From Sarcocystis neurona (Eukaryota > Apicomplexa > Conoidasida > Eucoccidiorida > Sarcocystidae): DNA of 64,000 nt. Below the pieces are notes generated by a model, which ran no database searches, was not told the DNA's origin, and was given only the letters and a program-made list of their open reading frames with translations. The stretch is from the NCBI GenBank assembly GCA_000727475.1, contig KL647289.1:7430629-7494628 (forward strand), in the 5' to 3' direction. The translations under genes and the position numbers were made by a program. Every line of letters begins with the position of its first letter. Within the stretch, counting starts at the first letter, position 1. This document shows positions 54,201 through 64,000 of the stretch, one piece after another.

Positions 54201-57200
54201 TACTTTAATGCGTGCCTACACCCCGAACATGAATTGGTCTTTCTAATTGCTTCGTCCGGCAACACAGAGGTGGCCCTTTTCTTGGCTATGTTATGCACTA
54301 GCACTGAACATTCCCTTCTAGCGCATTTCACTATTCTTTCTCTGGCTTATGTATTCGATTCACATATACCAGAGAAGCGGATCTGTTTGCCACGGCACGC
54401 CAACCAGCTGGGTATTGCCCGCAGTGTCTTTTTTTCATGACCGTCGAGCAAACGAACAGCCTTCATTTCTTCGATGCAACAAGGAGAAACTTTTCTCCCG
54501 TGTCTATATCAGCAGCATCACAGGAGCATAGTAACCTCCTTCTGGGGAACAAAACATCACAAGAGCATAGTAACCTCCTTCTAGGCAGCAAAATGATTTC
54601 TTTTCTCTTTTCTGTCAGTGGCTACACAGAGTTGATCGGGAGGCCGGCGGGGAAGTACGAGGCGTGGACGTTTGAAAGACGGCTCTCAAAGATTGGGTCT
54701 AGTTTATTCTTTCCAGTGACGTTTTTCTTTTCTTACTTTCGGTAGGTACGCGTGAGCAACATTCCGCGATTTGCAGTTTTTAGTGGAGGAGAGAAGTGGT
54801 GGCAGGCTTCGTGTCAGCAGTCGCTGGACGCTTGGCCGGACTGAACGGAAGAAAAGTGCTCTTCTGTACCTTCCGAACTCATGTTCAATACAGGAGGTTT
54901 TGGAGAACGTATGACACGCATGCCCGTTCCAGTCTTCCTTGGTTCACCCTGGAAGACTCTAGTAATTCTGTGTGCGGGGCAAGTGATGTGTAGATATGAA
55001 ATGGTATGGACGAGTAGCACCCGCAAGCTGCTGAGCCTTTTTGATTCTTCCACGCACAGGCTGTCATCAATAAATCTAGACTTTCCCGCATTGCTTCAGT
55101 TGGGTGAATGTGTTCGTAAAGCGTGTACTTGCTGACGACCGTGTACTGGCGTGAGTTAGAATTTCGGTGCACCGTGTAGTATTGTGATATGCAGGTGTAA
55201 CATCTATAGAGAACTTCTCCGCCCTATGCCCCATGGAATATCTACGACCAATTTTGATGAGCAGTTTCATTCGTTACACGTGCACTGTGCAGAATAAGCG
55301 CACGTTACTCCATGCTTCCGTTGACTGGAGTAAAACAGTTTATGAACTTGTAATTTGGCGGTCTTCTGCTTTGCGTGAAAATTTTTTTTTGCAGCACGCA
55401 GTTTTATTGTTTTCAGTAGATGGATAGCGTAGTTGCACACACGGCTGGACAGCAGGCGGCGGCGAAAGTACGTGAATGCTCCTATGTCCCCTCCGTGTGC
55501 AGGAACACACACGCAAACATAAAAAAAAAAGGGTGGGGAGAGCACTCCGGCAGCTGATAACGTCTGCAACTTTCTCGAACATATGTGGAGACGCTGTCCC
55601 GAAAACCTAGAACTCTGTGGTGGGAGAGACAGTTTTGAATGCGAGAGACAGTGCTCGTAGGACGTGTGACAGAATTCTGCCGTTGTTGCAAGCGGCGAAA
55701 ATGCTTAATAATCGGAGAATATCGCAGCGTTCCCACGTAGACGTGGGGAACCAACGGCGCCTATCACTGGGTGTACTTGTCGCAAGAAACACGTGTCTTG
55801 CGAGTACCTTCTGCAGTGACACAGTTAATTCCAAATTTTCAGTAACGCCCTCGTAAATGCAAGTGTGCACCGCACACTGACATCCTTTTGTATCGTGTTA
55901 TCCGCGTACGTAAAACGTAAGTGGGATAATTCTTACAAAGTACCCGTACGCGGTCCAAACAGCCACCCCATGAAAGCATATACAAATACACATACGTATA
56001 CACACATACAGGAAGATTTACACAGACATGTACAACTATACACATATATATATACATGTATGTATTGAAATTGTCGTCCGTGTCAATGTACCTGTCCCAT
56101 ACGTGTGTAATAACAGAAACTCTAATTGTGTAAACAGATACCCGGAGGGACAAGTAAATTGCCGCAGACAGAAAGCTGCCCGGATACAAATACAGATACG
56201 CAGCCACCCTACACAGGTAGGCACACGTAAGCCTACGCACGTGTGTCCGTATAAACACGCAAGCGGACAGCATATAGACACACTGATAGATACATTCACA
56301 TATATATATACTTATACAGAAGAGTAACCGCTTTCTATTTCTGCACGTCAGTCTGGCGATCTCTTAGAGAAAACGCCGTTCTTTTTGAGGATCACCAGGT
56401 GTCAAGATTTGCATCTTCCTTTTCTTGAGAATCACGCGCGCACAGCTGCTGACGGCACCACGACGCACCACGTAGTACGTGTATATCACACGTACATATA
56501 TATATACAAATATACAGAGAGAGAGAGGGATACGCATACCTCTACATATATACGGAGATACCTACGTGGGCGCCATACATATCCAAGATAGCAGCTGTGT
56601 TTGGCAGCCGTGAACAGCGTCTACAAATATGAATACCTGCGTGCGAATAGTCAAAGTTGCACCTGTTGCCTGGTGAAGCGAGAAAGACAGACGCGTCACT
56701 CACATCAGTCTGTTTCTCAACGACCTTTCTGCAAACTCCCCGTGGTCGCTGTTCCTGGGCGGTGGTTCCTCGCCGCTGAGAGTACTTAAGCGCGCGGGAT
56801 CATTTCTCTTTTATTTGCGCTTGTGTGCCAGCACGCTCCCCATACACACACCTTCCCAAGAAAGGCGCAGCTGACACACACATACACACTCGTACACAGA
56901 GATTTTTGTACATTTCCTCTGTTTCCTCGAAAAGGACGGGGACTGATCGAAACAGGCACGAGAGAAGATGCCACCCCAGCAGAGCCATGTCTATTCACTC
57001 AAGCCACCACACCCGCGTTTTCTTCTTCGGCGGACACAACGTACATATCTCGTTCCTTGCGGGCCTTTCTCGCCTGAGAACTTCAGGGGGTGTCTAGGAG
57101 ATCCCCTACAGCAGGGGAGTCAGCAACACGAACAAAAACAAGCCTGTCACATGGAGACTGTCACGTGGAAATACTGGTTGCTATTATTTTCGAATAGTCA

Positions 57201-57700
57201 ACGGGTATCCCCGCGTACAACTACATACATACACAGACGTATATGTTACAGTAATAGAGAAAATAATCACACTAGGGCATACATATATATGTAGTAGGCA
57301 TCGACTGAAGCATCACTGCCGAGGTACACGTCCTCGGTGTATCAATGAAAAGTATGCGGGTGTTGGTATGTGGCTGGGTGGCTGAGTGTGTCTGTGTGCA
57401 TGAGTACGGCTCCGTCATGCAGTGCGCGTCTCTGGTGCACGTATACGGTTGCTACGTATGCGAATACAAATATGCGTACATACATATACATATATATATA
57501 CACATATATATGTAGCCTGGTTTCTAAATACAAATGTACGTCTACGCATGAGTACGACTGTATGTTGTCCGTACACGTGGACGCCGCCCCACATATATAT
57601 GTGTGTACACGTGTGGATTATTATTACATGGCTGTGTGGCGTATATTCGTACATATACATATATATATACTGTACCCCAAAGAAATGTCCAGACGTGTTA
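51300..57700. other. Feature-poor stretch
   Basis: Few CAG runs; scattered short (TA)n at 51770, 52065, 52670 and 52920. Frames of 60-100 codons occur on both strands (for example 54234-54440 plus, 54437-54745 plus) without splice pairs or motifs. It resembles the repeat-poor segments known to alternate with repeat-rich ones on Eimeria chromosomes. Confidence 0.5.
54516..54593. repeat. 39-nt direct duplication
   Basis: Two adjacent 39-base units containing catcac(a/g)ggagcatagtaacctcc, with a few mismatches. In the 54437 plus frame it duplicates the 13-mer TSQEHSNLLLGNK. Confidence 0.85.
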
Positions 57701-57735
57701 GGCGCCGCTCTTTTCTTCTTGATAGCCCGGAGCAG

Positions 57736-57880
57736 AGCGATTGAGGAAGCCCTGCTGGACAACGCGGAAGGCCTTAGGAGAAACGTAGCACTTCAGCTGC
57801 ACAGCACCGCAGCAAAGCGCAAGATAACAGCCGCACTAGGGATAAAACAGAAGATAGAAGCGCTGCGTCCTCTGCAGTGA
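57736..57880 (+). CDS. Possible terminal exon, unknown protein
   Basis: Acceptor TTCTTGATAGCCCGGAGCAG, then AIEEALLDNAEGLRRNVALQ, LHSTAAKRKITAALGIKQKI, EALRPLQ and TGA. A clean amphipathic helix pattern without homopolymers. Upstream exons not found; the minus strand over 57793-58134 is also open (Cys/Phe-rich). Confidence 0.3.
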
Positions 57881-58369
57881 AAGAGAAACACCCGTTTTAA
57901 GAGGTTGAAGCAGCACAAATATTCCGCACGCCCCAACACAGAGAAATACACAAATTTTGAAAGTTGCGCGTAAGGAAGTCTTGCAGAATTAGACAGCGAC
58001 GCTGTGTGATGCCGCGACCGAAGAAAGTCGGGCCCAGCTGCACACACGCACAGTCTTTCGCCTAGACAGGAAGGTAGACACCAACAAAGTTGCACACACA
58101 GATATAAAATTTCACCGCTGTTATCCACACACATATATCTAGTCTGTACGCAAGTATCTTGCTAGGGGTCCAGCACATATATCCACACAGACGTGTATGC
58201 AATCGTAAACACACTAGACACGTTTCCCTGTGTCTGGGTATGTACGGACGTATACATATATATATATACATATATCTATTTCCTCAGCAAAGAAGCATCA
58301 TTGGTACTGCATCACGCACACAGACATGCACACCAACGTACGTAAATCCGAATCTATATACGTCTTTTT

Positions 58370-59130
58370 ATGTGTACTTCTCTATTTCTCTGTTTTCTCC
58401 CTATATCTATCTATATCTATCTATTTCTATATCTCTATGAATCCCCCTTATATCTGCACACTAACACACACGTCAAAAGAGCGCAAGGACCACCACAGAA
58501 CCACGCGACAGACCGCCCCCCCCTCTGCGGTGAGCTGCCTGAACGCTTCTGCGGACCTGCGCTTCACCGCGGCAAGCGCAGAAAGTTCTTCTCTGTACAA
58601 ACCTGTCGAGCTGCGATAGCGCATATGTGGCTTCCCCATGCCCATACATGGACACAGACATACACGGAGGACTGGCAAGGATACGCACTATCTATCCACA
58701 CACCATTCTCTTTAACTACCTATATATCTATATATATGTATATGCAAGTATATGTATGTCTCTACCTATCTTAGTCGCTTTCTCTCTATATATGCGTATC
58801 CATCTCTACCTATCTATGTTTCTATATCTCTCTATATTTTTCTGTACCTATCGATGTCTATCTCTATATCTACATATATATATGTGTGTGTACGTCTATC
58901 ATCTCTCTCTACACATCACTGTGTATCTTCCTCTTCCTATACCTGCCTATCTCTCATGTGGAGAGGTCCTCTACACGCGTGCCCCTTTCTCTCTCCAACA
59001 ACACACACATGTACGTAGCTGTCTACCTATCTTTCTCTATATCACTATATGCAGATCTTTCGATCTCTCTGTATTTATCTTCCTCTATATCTTTCCCTCT
59101 CTACCTCTCTCTTTCGACGTAAATCTACTT
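58370..59130. repeat. TCTA/TATC tetranucleotide-rich stretch
   Basis: tctatctatatctatctat words at 58380-58435 and 58715-59115 on plus, pyrimidine-biased. A minus exon candidate lies between them. Confidence 0.75.
58470..58610 (-). CDS. Possible exon, unknown protein
   Basis: Acceptor ATATGCGCTATCGCAG at 58611-58620, then STGLYREELSALAAVKRRSA and EAFRQLTAEGG. Helical and charged, unlike the plus frame. Its phase does not fit a direct join from the 59448-59624 exon, so another exon or gene is needed. Donor not fixed; the end given is approximate. Confidence 0.35.
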
Positions 59131-59447
59131 GCACTGGAGAGCTCTGCAGATGCAGCGTATGACTACATCGGCACGCGCCCATGCGTGTATATAATTGACA
59201 CACATGTGTTGATGTGCCACGGTGTACGAGTCTACATATATGTATATAGAGAGAGAGACAGAAAGACGTGTGTATGTATAAAGATGTGTATATGCACATA
59301 TATGTAGGATACAAATTATTTGTCTCCCTCTCTCTCCCATATGTCTCTGTAGATATAGATATGCGTGACACGTTTGACGACGGGGGGATGTATACAGAGT
59401 GACACATGGGCAAAAAGCGCCCGGGAAAAAAGTAGACATGAGCGTAC

Positions 59448-59624
59448 ATTTTTAGGCATGGGTAATAGTCGCCAGACATTCACGAGCTTGAGAAAGTGGT
59501 GAGTTACAGGGCGTGTGGCCGCGTCGTCTCGAGGGCTGCTGCAGCTGCGACGGCCAAGCTGGCTGCTGCTACTACTGCTGTCACCGCTCTCGCCACTGCT
59601 GCTGCTGCAGCCCAGCAACAGCGT
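59448..59624 (-). CDS. Candidate internal exon, unknown protein
   Basis: Exactly 59 codons between acceptor CTGTAGAATCAGCAG and donor CCTAAAAAT|GTACGC, phase 0 both sides. Peptide: TLLLGCSSSSGESGDSSSSS, QLGRRSCSSPRDDAATRP, then VTHHFLKLVNVWRLLPMPKN. The last 20 residues look like conserved fold, the first part like a Ser/Gly linker. It sits directly left of the 59.8-62.2 kb trinucleotide block. Confidence 0.4.
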
Positions 59625-59779
59625 CTGCTGATTCTACAGAGTGACAGAGAGAGAGGGAGAGATAGGCACGTGTCCACACACACAGGAAAATACCGCCCAA
59701 GAGCGGCGGAAATTCGCGCGTGCAGAGGCGAAGAAAGTGCCGCAGTAGTTCTGTACGTACGACCAGTGCCGTCTCGTAT

Positions 59780-60420
59780 AGTAGTATTAGTACGAGGACT
59801 GTAATGTGGTGTCAGTAGCAGTATTAGTATTACTGAAGGAGTAGTAATAATAGCAATAGTAGTAGTAGTAGTGTAGCGCTCGTACGACAGTACACGTAAC
59901 TGTAGTGTGGTTGTAGTGCCACTACTTTAGTAGGAGGTAGTAGTACAAGTGCAGGAGCAATACAACGACACTAACGGTGTCGTAGTAGAGCACTCTAACA
60001 GCAGTAGTAGTAGATGCAGTAGTATAGTAATAGTAGTCTTGAAGCATAGCACGGCAGTATAATACTTGTAGCAGTTGTAGTAGGGGTAGTATCGTAGTAA
60101 CGGTAGTATAAGAGAGACATAGATATATGTATAGAGAGAGAGACAGAGAGAGGGACATGTGTATACATATGCAAATGTATAATAGTAGCGGTCCTGGTAG
60201 TATATTGAATGTAGTATACTAGCTTCAGTATAGTGGTATAGTAGTGGTAGCAGTAGTAGTAATTGTAGAATTATAATAATAGTAGTCGTATAGTAGTAGC
60301 ATTAGTATAGCAGTAGTAGTAGTAATAGTAGGAGTAGTATAGTAGAAGTACTGGTAATAGGATGGTAGTAGCAGTAGTAGTAGTAGCACTGCGGCAGTAG
60401 TGCAGTAGTAGTCGTCTTCT
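59780..60420. repeat. GTA/TAG trinucleotide block (plus orientation)
   Basis: About 640 bases of GTA/TAG with interruptions, including a short TATA/GAGA island at 60110-60175. Confidence 0.85.
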
Positions 60421-60669
60421 TTGGAGAGGAGTTTTAGTAGGAGTGGTGTGTCAAAGTGCTGCCTTTTTTTGCTGATCGCAAATCTTTGCTAATACGTACG
60501 AGAGGTGCCGACAACCCCAGCAGCACCTGCCTTTTTCTCGTCCCCCTGCAGTTTCTTTTTCTCTTTTATCTTCTCTACATTCTTGCTTCAAGAGCTGCAT
60601 TTCTCGCTCTGTTTCCCCGGGCCCACCGCCATGGAAATCGTCCCCTCAGTCACACTCAGTCCACGACTA

Positions 60670-62160
60670 CACGGGCGATAGTAGCACCAGCAGAAGCAGT
60701 AGTATCAGCATTCCCACCGCCTCTCCTCCTACGAGAGTCTTCCTCCATACATTCCTCCATGTACTGCTCCACAGAAAAGTATGCCACTACTCTCGTATAC
60801 TCCTGCTATCCCTACTATCACTACTGCCACCACTACTACTACTATTATACCCCCAGCACGGCTACTGCTATACTACTACAGTACTACACGAGTGCCATAA
60901 ATGACAGCAGCTGGCGTCGTCGTCGTCGTAGTATTAGTAGGCCTCCCATCGCTTTATTACTACTTCACCTGCTGATATTACTGCCACGAGCGTAATAACT
61001 AGTAGCACAACGACACTAGTACACAGCTACTGATCTAATGATTTCTACTACTATGACGACTACGGGAGTATTCTTTACTAATCTTGGTACGGCAACTACA
61101 CTAATACAGCTCCTACTACTACAAAGAGAGTATTCTTCACTCACGACAACCACACTAATCCAGCTACTGCTACTGTTACTCCTATTACGAAGAGAATATT
61201 CTTTAATCATCTCGGTACAACTCCACTAATACGGCTACGACTACTGTTAGTCCTACTATTACTACTGTGGGAGTATGCTTTATAGTCTTAGGACGACAAC
61301 TACACTAGTACAGCTACAACTGCTATAACTCCTCCTACTACTACTGCTCCTACTATTAGTACTACTACTTTTTCCTAGTCGTAGTACCACAACTGCACTA
61401 CTGCAGCTGCTACTCTAATGACTCCTATGATTATTACTCCTACTGCTACTACTACTACTACGAGTAATCCTCACTGGCCTTAAAACGACAAGCGCACTCC
61501 TACATTCACAACTACTACAATCAACCCTACTACTATTTCTATAACAGGACTATTCGTCACTAGTGTTATGAAGACAAATATAATAATACAGCCCCTACTA
61601 CACCAATGACTCCCACTACTACTATCACTACTACTACGGAATTATTCATTACTACTACTACTATTACTACAACAACAACTACTACTACACTAATACATTT
61701 TCCACTACCACTACAATCACTACTATACTTAGTCCTAGAACCAAGAGTATTCTTTACTACTGCTAGTGCAATAAGTATACACGAATACAGCTACAACCGC
61801 TATAGTGACTCCTACTACTACGAGTATGCTTTTACTAGTCTTAGGATGACGCCTACAATCCTACAGCAGCGGCTGTTATATGCACATAGAACCTGGTATT
61901 TAAACAAATATATGCGGAGTTTCTTCCCCCGCTCTTCCATAAATAAGACCTACGCGTAAATATATATGTATGTACGTAGACACGTCTATCCTGCTACATA
62001 GAAATAATGGACACACGTACCAGTCGTCACATCAGTATCAACAGGCACACAGTCGAATGACTCCTGCGACTACGGGAGTATTCTTTTACTACTCTTAGGA
62101 CGACAAACTACATGACTGCAGTTGCGACTAATGCAACGACTCCTACCACTACTAGTACTA
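60670..62160. repeat. CTA/TAC trinucleotide block (opposite orientation)
   Basis: About 1.5 kb of ACT/CTA/TAC on plus, that is TAG/GTA on minus. Includes a loose longer unit: gagtattctttact followed by ctaatcttgg or ctcgg and cgacaact, near 61063, 61125, 61190, 61270, 61745 and 62075. Confidence 0.85.
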
Positions 62161-62288
62161 TCACGAGTATTCTCCGATGCCTCCTCCTAGTGCCACCAGG
62201 ACGACCCCTATACCTGTTCTGACTCTCCACCCTCAACCAAAACTTTCTACTTATAAAGTTGTCCTCCACGCACAGCCATTCCTTTCCT

Positions 62289-62513
62289 CTACGCGCGCCC
62301 ACCCACTCCTCCCTCTCCTTTTTGCTTCGCCCGTAGCCTCAGACCCACTATTATCATTATTGCTCCCATCACAGCTGCTCCCCCGCCGGCACTGCTTTCT
62401 CTCCTTCTCCCTTTGTCCCAGTGCGGTGACAACTGCTGCGCAATCTTCCGCGGAAGTTCTCGCTGTAGGACACTAAACTCCCGCCTTTCTCGCGTTCGTT
62501 GCCCCATTCTCAT
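62289..62513 (-). CDS. Possible small membrane protein exon
   Basis: Minus frame: MRMGQRTRERREFSVLQREL, PRKIAQQLSPHWDKGRRRES, SAGGGAAVMGAIMIIVGLRL, then a basic Gly/Lys tail. The hydrophobic AAVMGAIMIIVGL could be a transmembrane helix with basic flanks. Whether this is its own small gene (ATG at 62513) or an exon of the neighbouring minus-strand locus is not clear. Confidence 0.3.
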   Translation of the reverse strand: MRMGQRTRERREFSVLQRELPRKIAQQLSPHWDKGRRRESSAGGGAAVMGAIMIIVGLRLRAKQKGEGGVGGRA

Positions 62514-62621
62514 CTGCCGCCGCTAGACCGTCCACAACTTCAGCCACGTGGCCAATCAACACGAACAGAAGGCGACCTCCGCACCCGTCCTCCCCCCGAG
62601 TTTCGGTGTACGTGCGCTACA

Positions 62622-62735
62622 TCAGGGCGAAGGGGCGCATCTTCCGGAACAGCAGCAGCCGAACGGCGTCTCTCCGTAGCGATGCACATCCTCCCCCACT
62701 ACGAAAGTACCCCATACGCCTTGAATCTTGTTAAA
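62622..62735 (-). CDS. Possible terminal exon after the mL41-like exon
   Basis: Acceptor GCTGCAATCTAGCAG; phase 0 gives FNKIQGVWGTFVVGEDVHRY and a TGA at 62622. It can follow the 62932-62996 exon in frame. The neighbouring frame LTRFKAYGVLS would better echo the LKPYV of mL41 but needs a one-base shift. Confidence 0.25.
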   Translation of the reverse strand, partial: FNKIQGVWGTFVVGEDVHRYGETPFGCCCSGRCAPSP

Positions 62736-62931
62736 CTGCTAGATTGCAGCATTTACGCACAAATACTTTCCATAAGCAGACAGCATACGTATGAAAAACA
62801 ACGATTCACACATACACGCGTGACGTAGAGGATGAAGCACCCGTTCACGGCAATCTGTGCCACAGCGTCTGCGTGTCTAACTCTTCTGCAATTTCATACA
62901 GAAAACCCTGTCAAACCAGGCAAAAACTCAC

Positions 62932-62996
62932 CTTGCAGTCCGAGAGATCTGGCACTTTAAAGGAGGGAACCAGCATTGTGTTGATAATGAAGAAGC
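62932..62996 (-). CDS. Exon resembling mitochondrial ribosomal protein mL41
   Basis: A 65-base exon with excellent signals: acceptor CCGTTTTCTCCACTTCAG and donor TGCAAG|GTGAGT. Reads FFIINTMLVPSFKVPDLSDC then K. mL41 (bovine/human MRPL41, yeast MrpL27) has the signature RF-x(5)-MVPEFVVPDL-T-x-(F/C)-K followed by LKPYV, as recalled; MLVPSFKVPDLSDCK matches this closely. mL41 is a component of the mitochondrial large ribosomal subunit. The basic N-terminal part and the LKPYV end were not securely located, so the gene may be longer or the match may be to a relative. Confidence 0.5.
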
Positions 62997-63186
62997 CTGA
63001 AGTGGAGAAAACGGAAAGGAAAGAAGCGAAAGTGCAGCAATCAGCAGCAAGCATGTAAAGAGAAACCCGCGCAGACTGCAGAGTCAGTCGGGGACGCGGC
63101 TGAGAAAGCGACACAGGCTGATGTACAGCGACGGAATAGTAGCCGTTCAGCTCTCCCTTTCACCAGCAGCGTCTGCTTCCCCTGCG

Positions 63187-63403
63187 TCACCCTTGTGCGT
63201 TTGCTGCTGCTGTTGCATGCGCGCGTTGTCGCTGTAGCCTGCCGGTGAAAAGGATAAGAAGCACCCCCTGCTTCTTCTCGTCCTTGCACGTCCCCCAGAC
63301 AAGAACTACCCCATGCGCTGCGAACTTCACGAATGTTTCCCCCAGTGCACGCCCCTTCTCATCCGCTGCGTGTAGCACTGCTTTGAAGCAAATAGCTTCA
63401 GGC
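63187..63403 (-). CDS. Candidate exon upstream of the mL41-like exon
   Basis: Acceptor GTTGCAAGCAGCAAGCAG. Peptide PEAICFKAVLHAADEKGRAL, GETFVKFAAHGVVLVWGTCK, DEKKQGVLLILFTG then Arg/Gln/Ala. Beta-strand-like alternation and charged turns suggest a folded domain; family not recognised. It joins the 63460-63544 exon in phase (AA+G). The donor toward the mL41-like exon was not found in compatible phase, so they may be different genes. Confidence 0.4.
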
Positions 63404-63459
63404 CTGCTTGCTGCTTGCAACACGACGCGCGGTTGCTATCTTCTGCACGGTTGTCTCAC

Positions 63460-63544
63460 TTTCCCACCGACGCTGGAAAGTGCCCTATCCCTCCTGTATG
63501 TAGCAGGAAGTTCTTTACTGCCGCCTGCCCCACCACAGGATTCT
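63460..63544 (-). CDS. Candidate exon, unknown protein
   Basis: Acceptor AGTATTACCTGTGCAG and donor GGGAAA|GTGAGA. In the frame compatible with the next exon it reads NPVVGQAAVKNFLLHTGGIG, HFPASVG, leaving at phase 2. Another frame (ESCGGAGGSKELPATYRRDR) is also open. Phase compatibility with 63187-63403 supports the first. Confidence 0.35.
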
Positions 63545-63593
63545 CTGCACAGGTAATACTGTGAACACCTGCAGCGCTACAAGCGTTGCTCAC

Positions 63594-63838
63594 GGTCGCC
63601 TCAAGAGGCAGACGAGCGTAGCTATACAACCGCGTGGACACCGACGCGTCCGGACGGTGGTGCACATAGCAGCTTCTTTGGGCTGCTGCGCAGACTGCAA
63701 CGCCCCTGCTGCTGCGGAATTCGCTGAAAAATCCCTCCTTTTAAATTCCTGCACCGCTGCAGGTGTATGGAGTGACACTGCACAGGGTGTCGCACGCCAT
63801 CCCTCCTGTTTTTCTCCGTCCACATTTAACTGCTGCAC
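63594..63838 (-). CDS. Candidate exon, unknown protein
   Basis: Minus frame: QQLNVDGEKQEGWRATPCAV, SLHTPAAVQEFKRRDFSANS, Ala/Gln, MCTTVRTRRCPRGCIATL, then donor CGACC|GTGAGC. Balanced composition. The phase at its donor does not match the preferred frame of the next exon, so frame assignment is tentative. The gene likely continues past the right edge. Confidence 0.3.
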
Positions 63839-64000
63839 TCCCCAAGAAGAACAAAGACGTCCTCGACCGCCGCGTCCGCGCGCGCGTGCAAAGGTTTGGC
63901 CTCTCCTTGCACACGTAACAGTAATTTGACTTGTTGTATAGGTCGCTACTCCTACTGCGTGCTGAACGCGGCACCAAGGATATGCGCTGCGTGAAGCATC

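Noticed and set aside
1..64000. Telomere-like AAACCCT repeats, CRISPR arrays, transposases, reverse transcriptase
   Set aside because: None seen on either strand; repeats here are trinucleotide, AT or minisatellite type.

Overview
The window looks like nuclear DNA of a coccidian apicomplexan, most likely Eimeria or a close relative. This rests on pervasive CAG/CTG runs whose translation gives homopolymeric Gln, Ala, Ser or Leu tracts, dense (TA)n/(TACA)n microsatellites between and inside genes, many short exons with GT(A/G)AGN-type donors, and stretches where most frames on both strands stay open. I saw no rRNA, convincing tRNA, transposon, CRISPR array or bacterial operon. All gene models were read by eye from splice sites, phase and protein-like composition; none has been tested against RNA or databases.

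Left third (1-20.9 kb): the best-supported locus is one minus-strand gene starting at an ATG at 20850 in a Kozak-like context and running off the left edge. Eight exons (20778-20850, 16128-16366, 14275-14982, 12249-12470, 4426-5228, 3130-3347, 2755-2906, 525-2554) join in compatible phase at all seven junctions. The first four carry, in order, short patterns resembling the N-terminal half of the TH1/NELF-C/D family (Pol II pausing factor). The protein is inflated by Gln/Ser/Ala and acidic tracts, and its introns hold long minisatellites and microsatellites. 

Centre (21-36 kb): an orphan minus exon (21.4-21.7), a minus-strand group at 24.7-26.2, a plus-strand reading frame with a signal-peptide-like start at 28034, a Gln/Ala-rich plus-strand locus at 30.8-32.8 containing two minisatellites, and several weak exons. 

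Right half (36-64 kb): minus-strand exons between 37.8 and 45.9, including a pair (45621-45899 and 45319-45585) that resembles an RNA polymerase II CTD-interacting domain; an Ala/Gln-rich minus gene (48.3-49.6) beside a Gln-rich plus gene (49.2-50.2); a feature-poor stretch (51.3-57.7); exon-like pieces at 57.7-59.6; a 2.4-kb TAG/CTA block that switches strand near 60.5; and minus-strand exons at 62.3-63.8, one of which (62932-62996) resembles mitochondrial ribosomal protein mL41. 

The most unusual structural theme is a set of tandem arrays with unit lengths of 13, 14, 14, 19, 23 and 41 nt (none divisible by three) that keep exact register and stay stop-free through all or nearly all their length on at least one strand, so each array encodes nearly the same periodic peptide in any frame.
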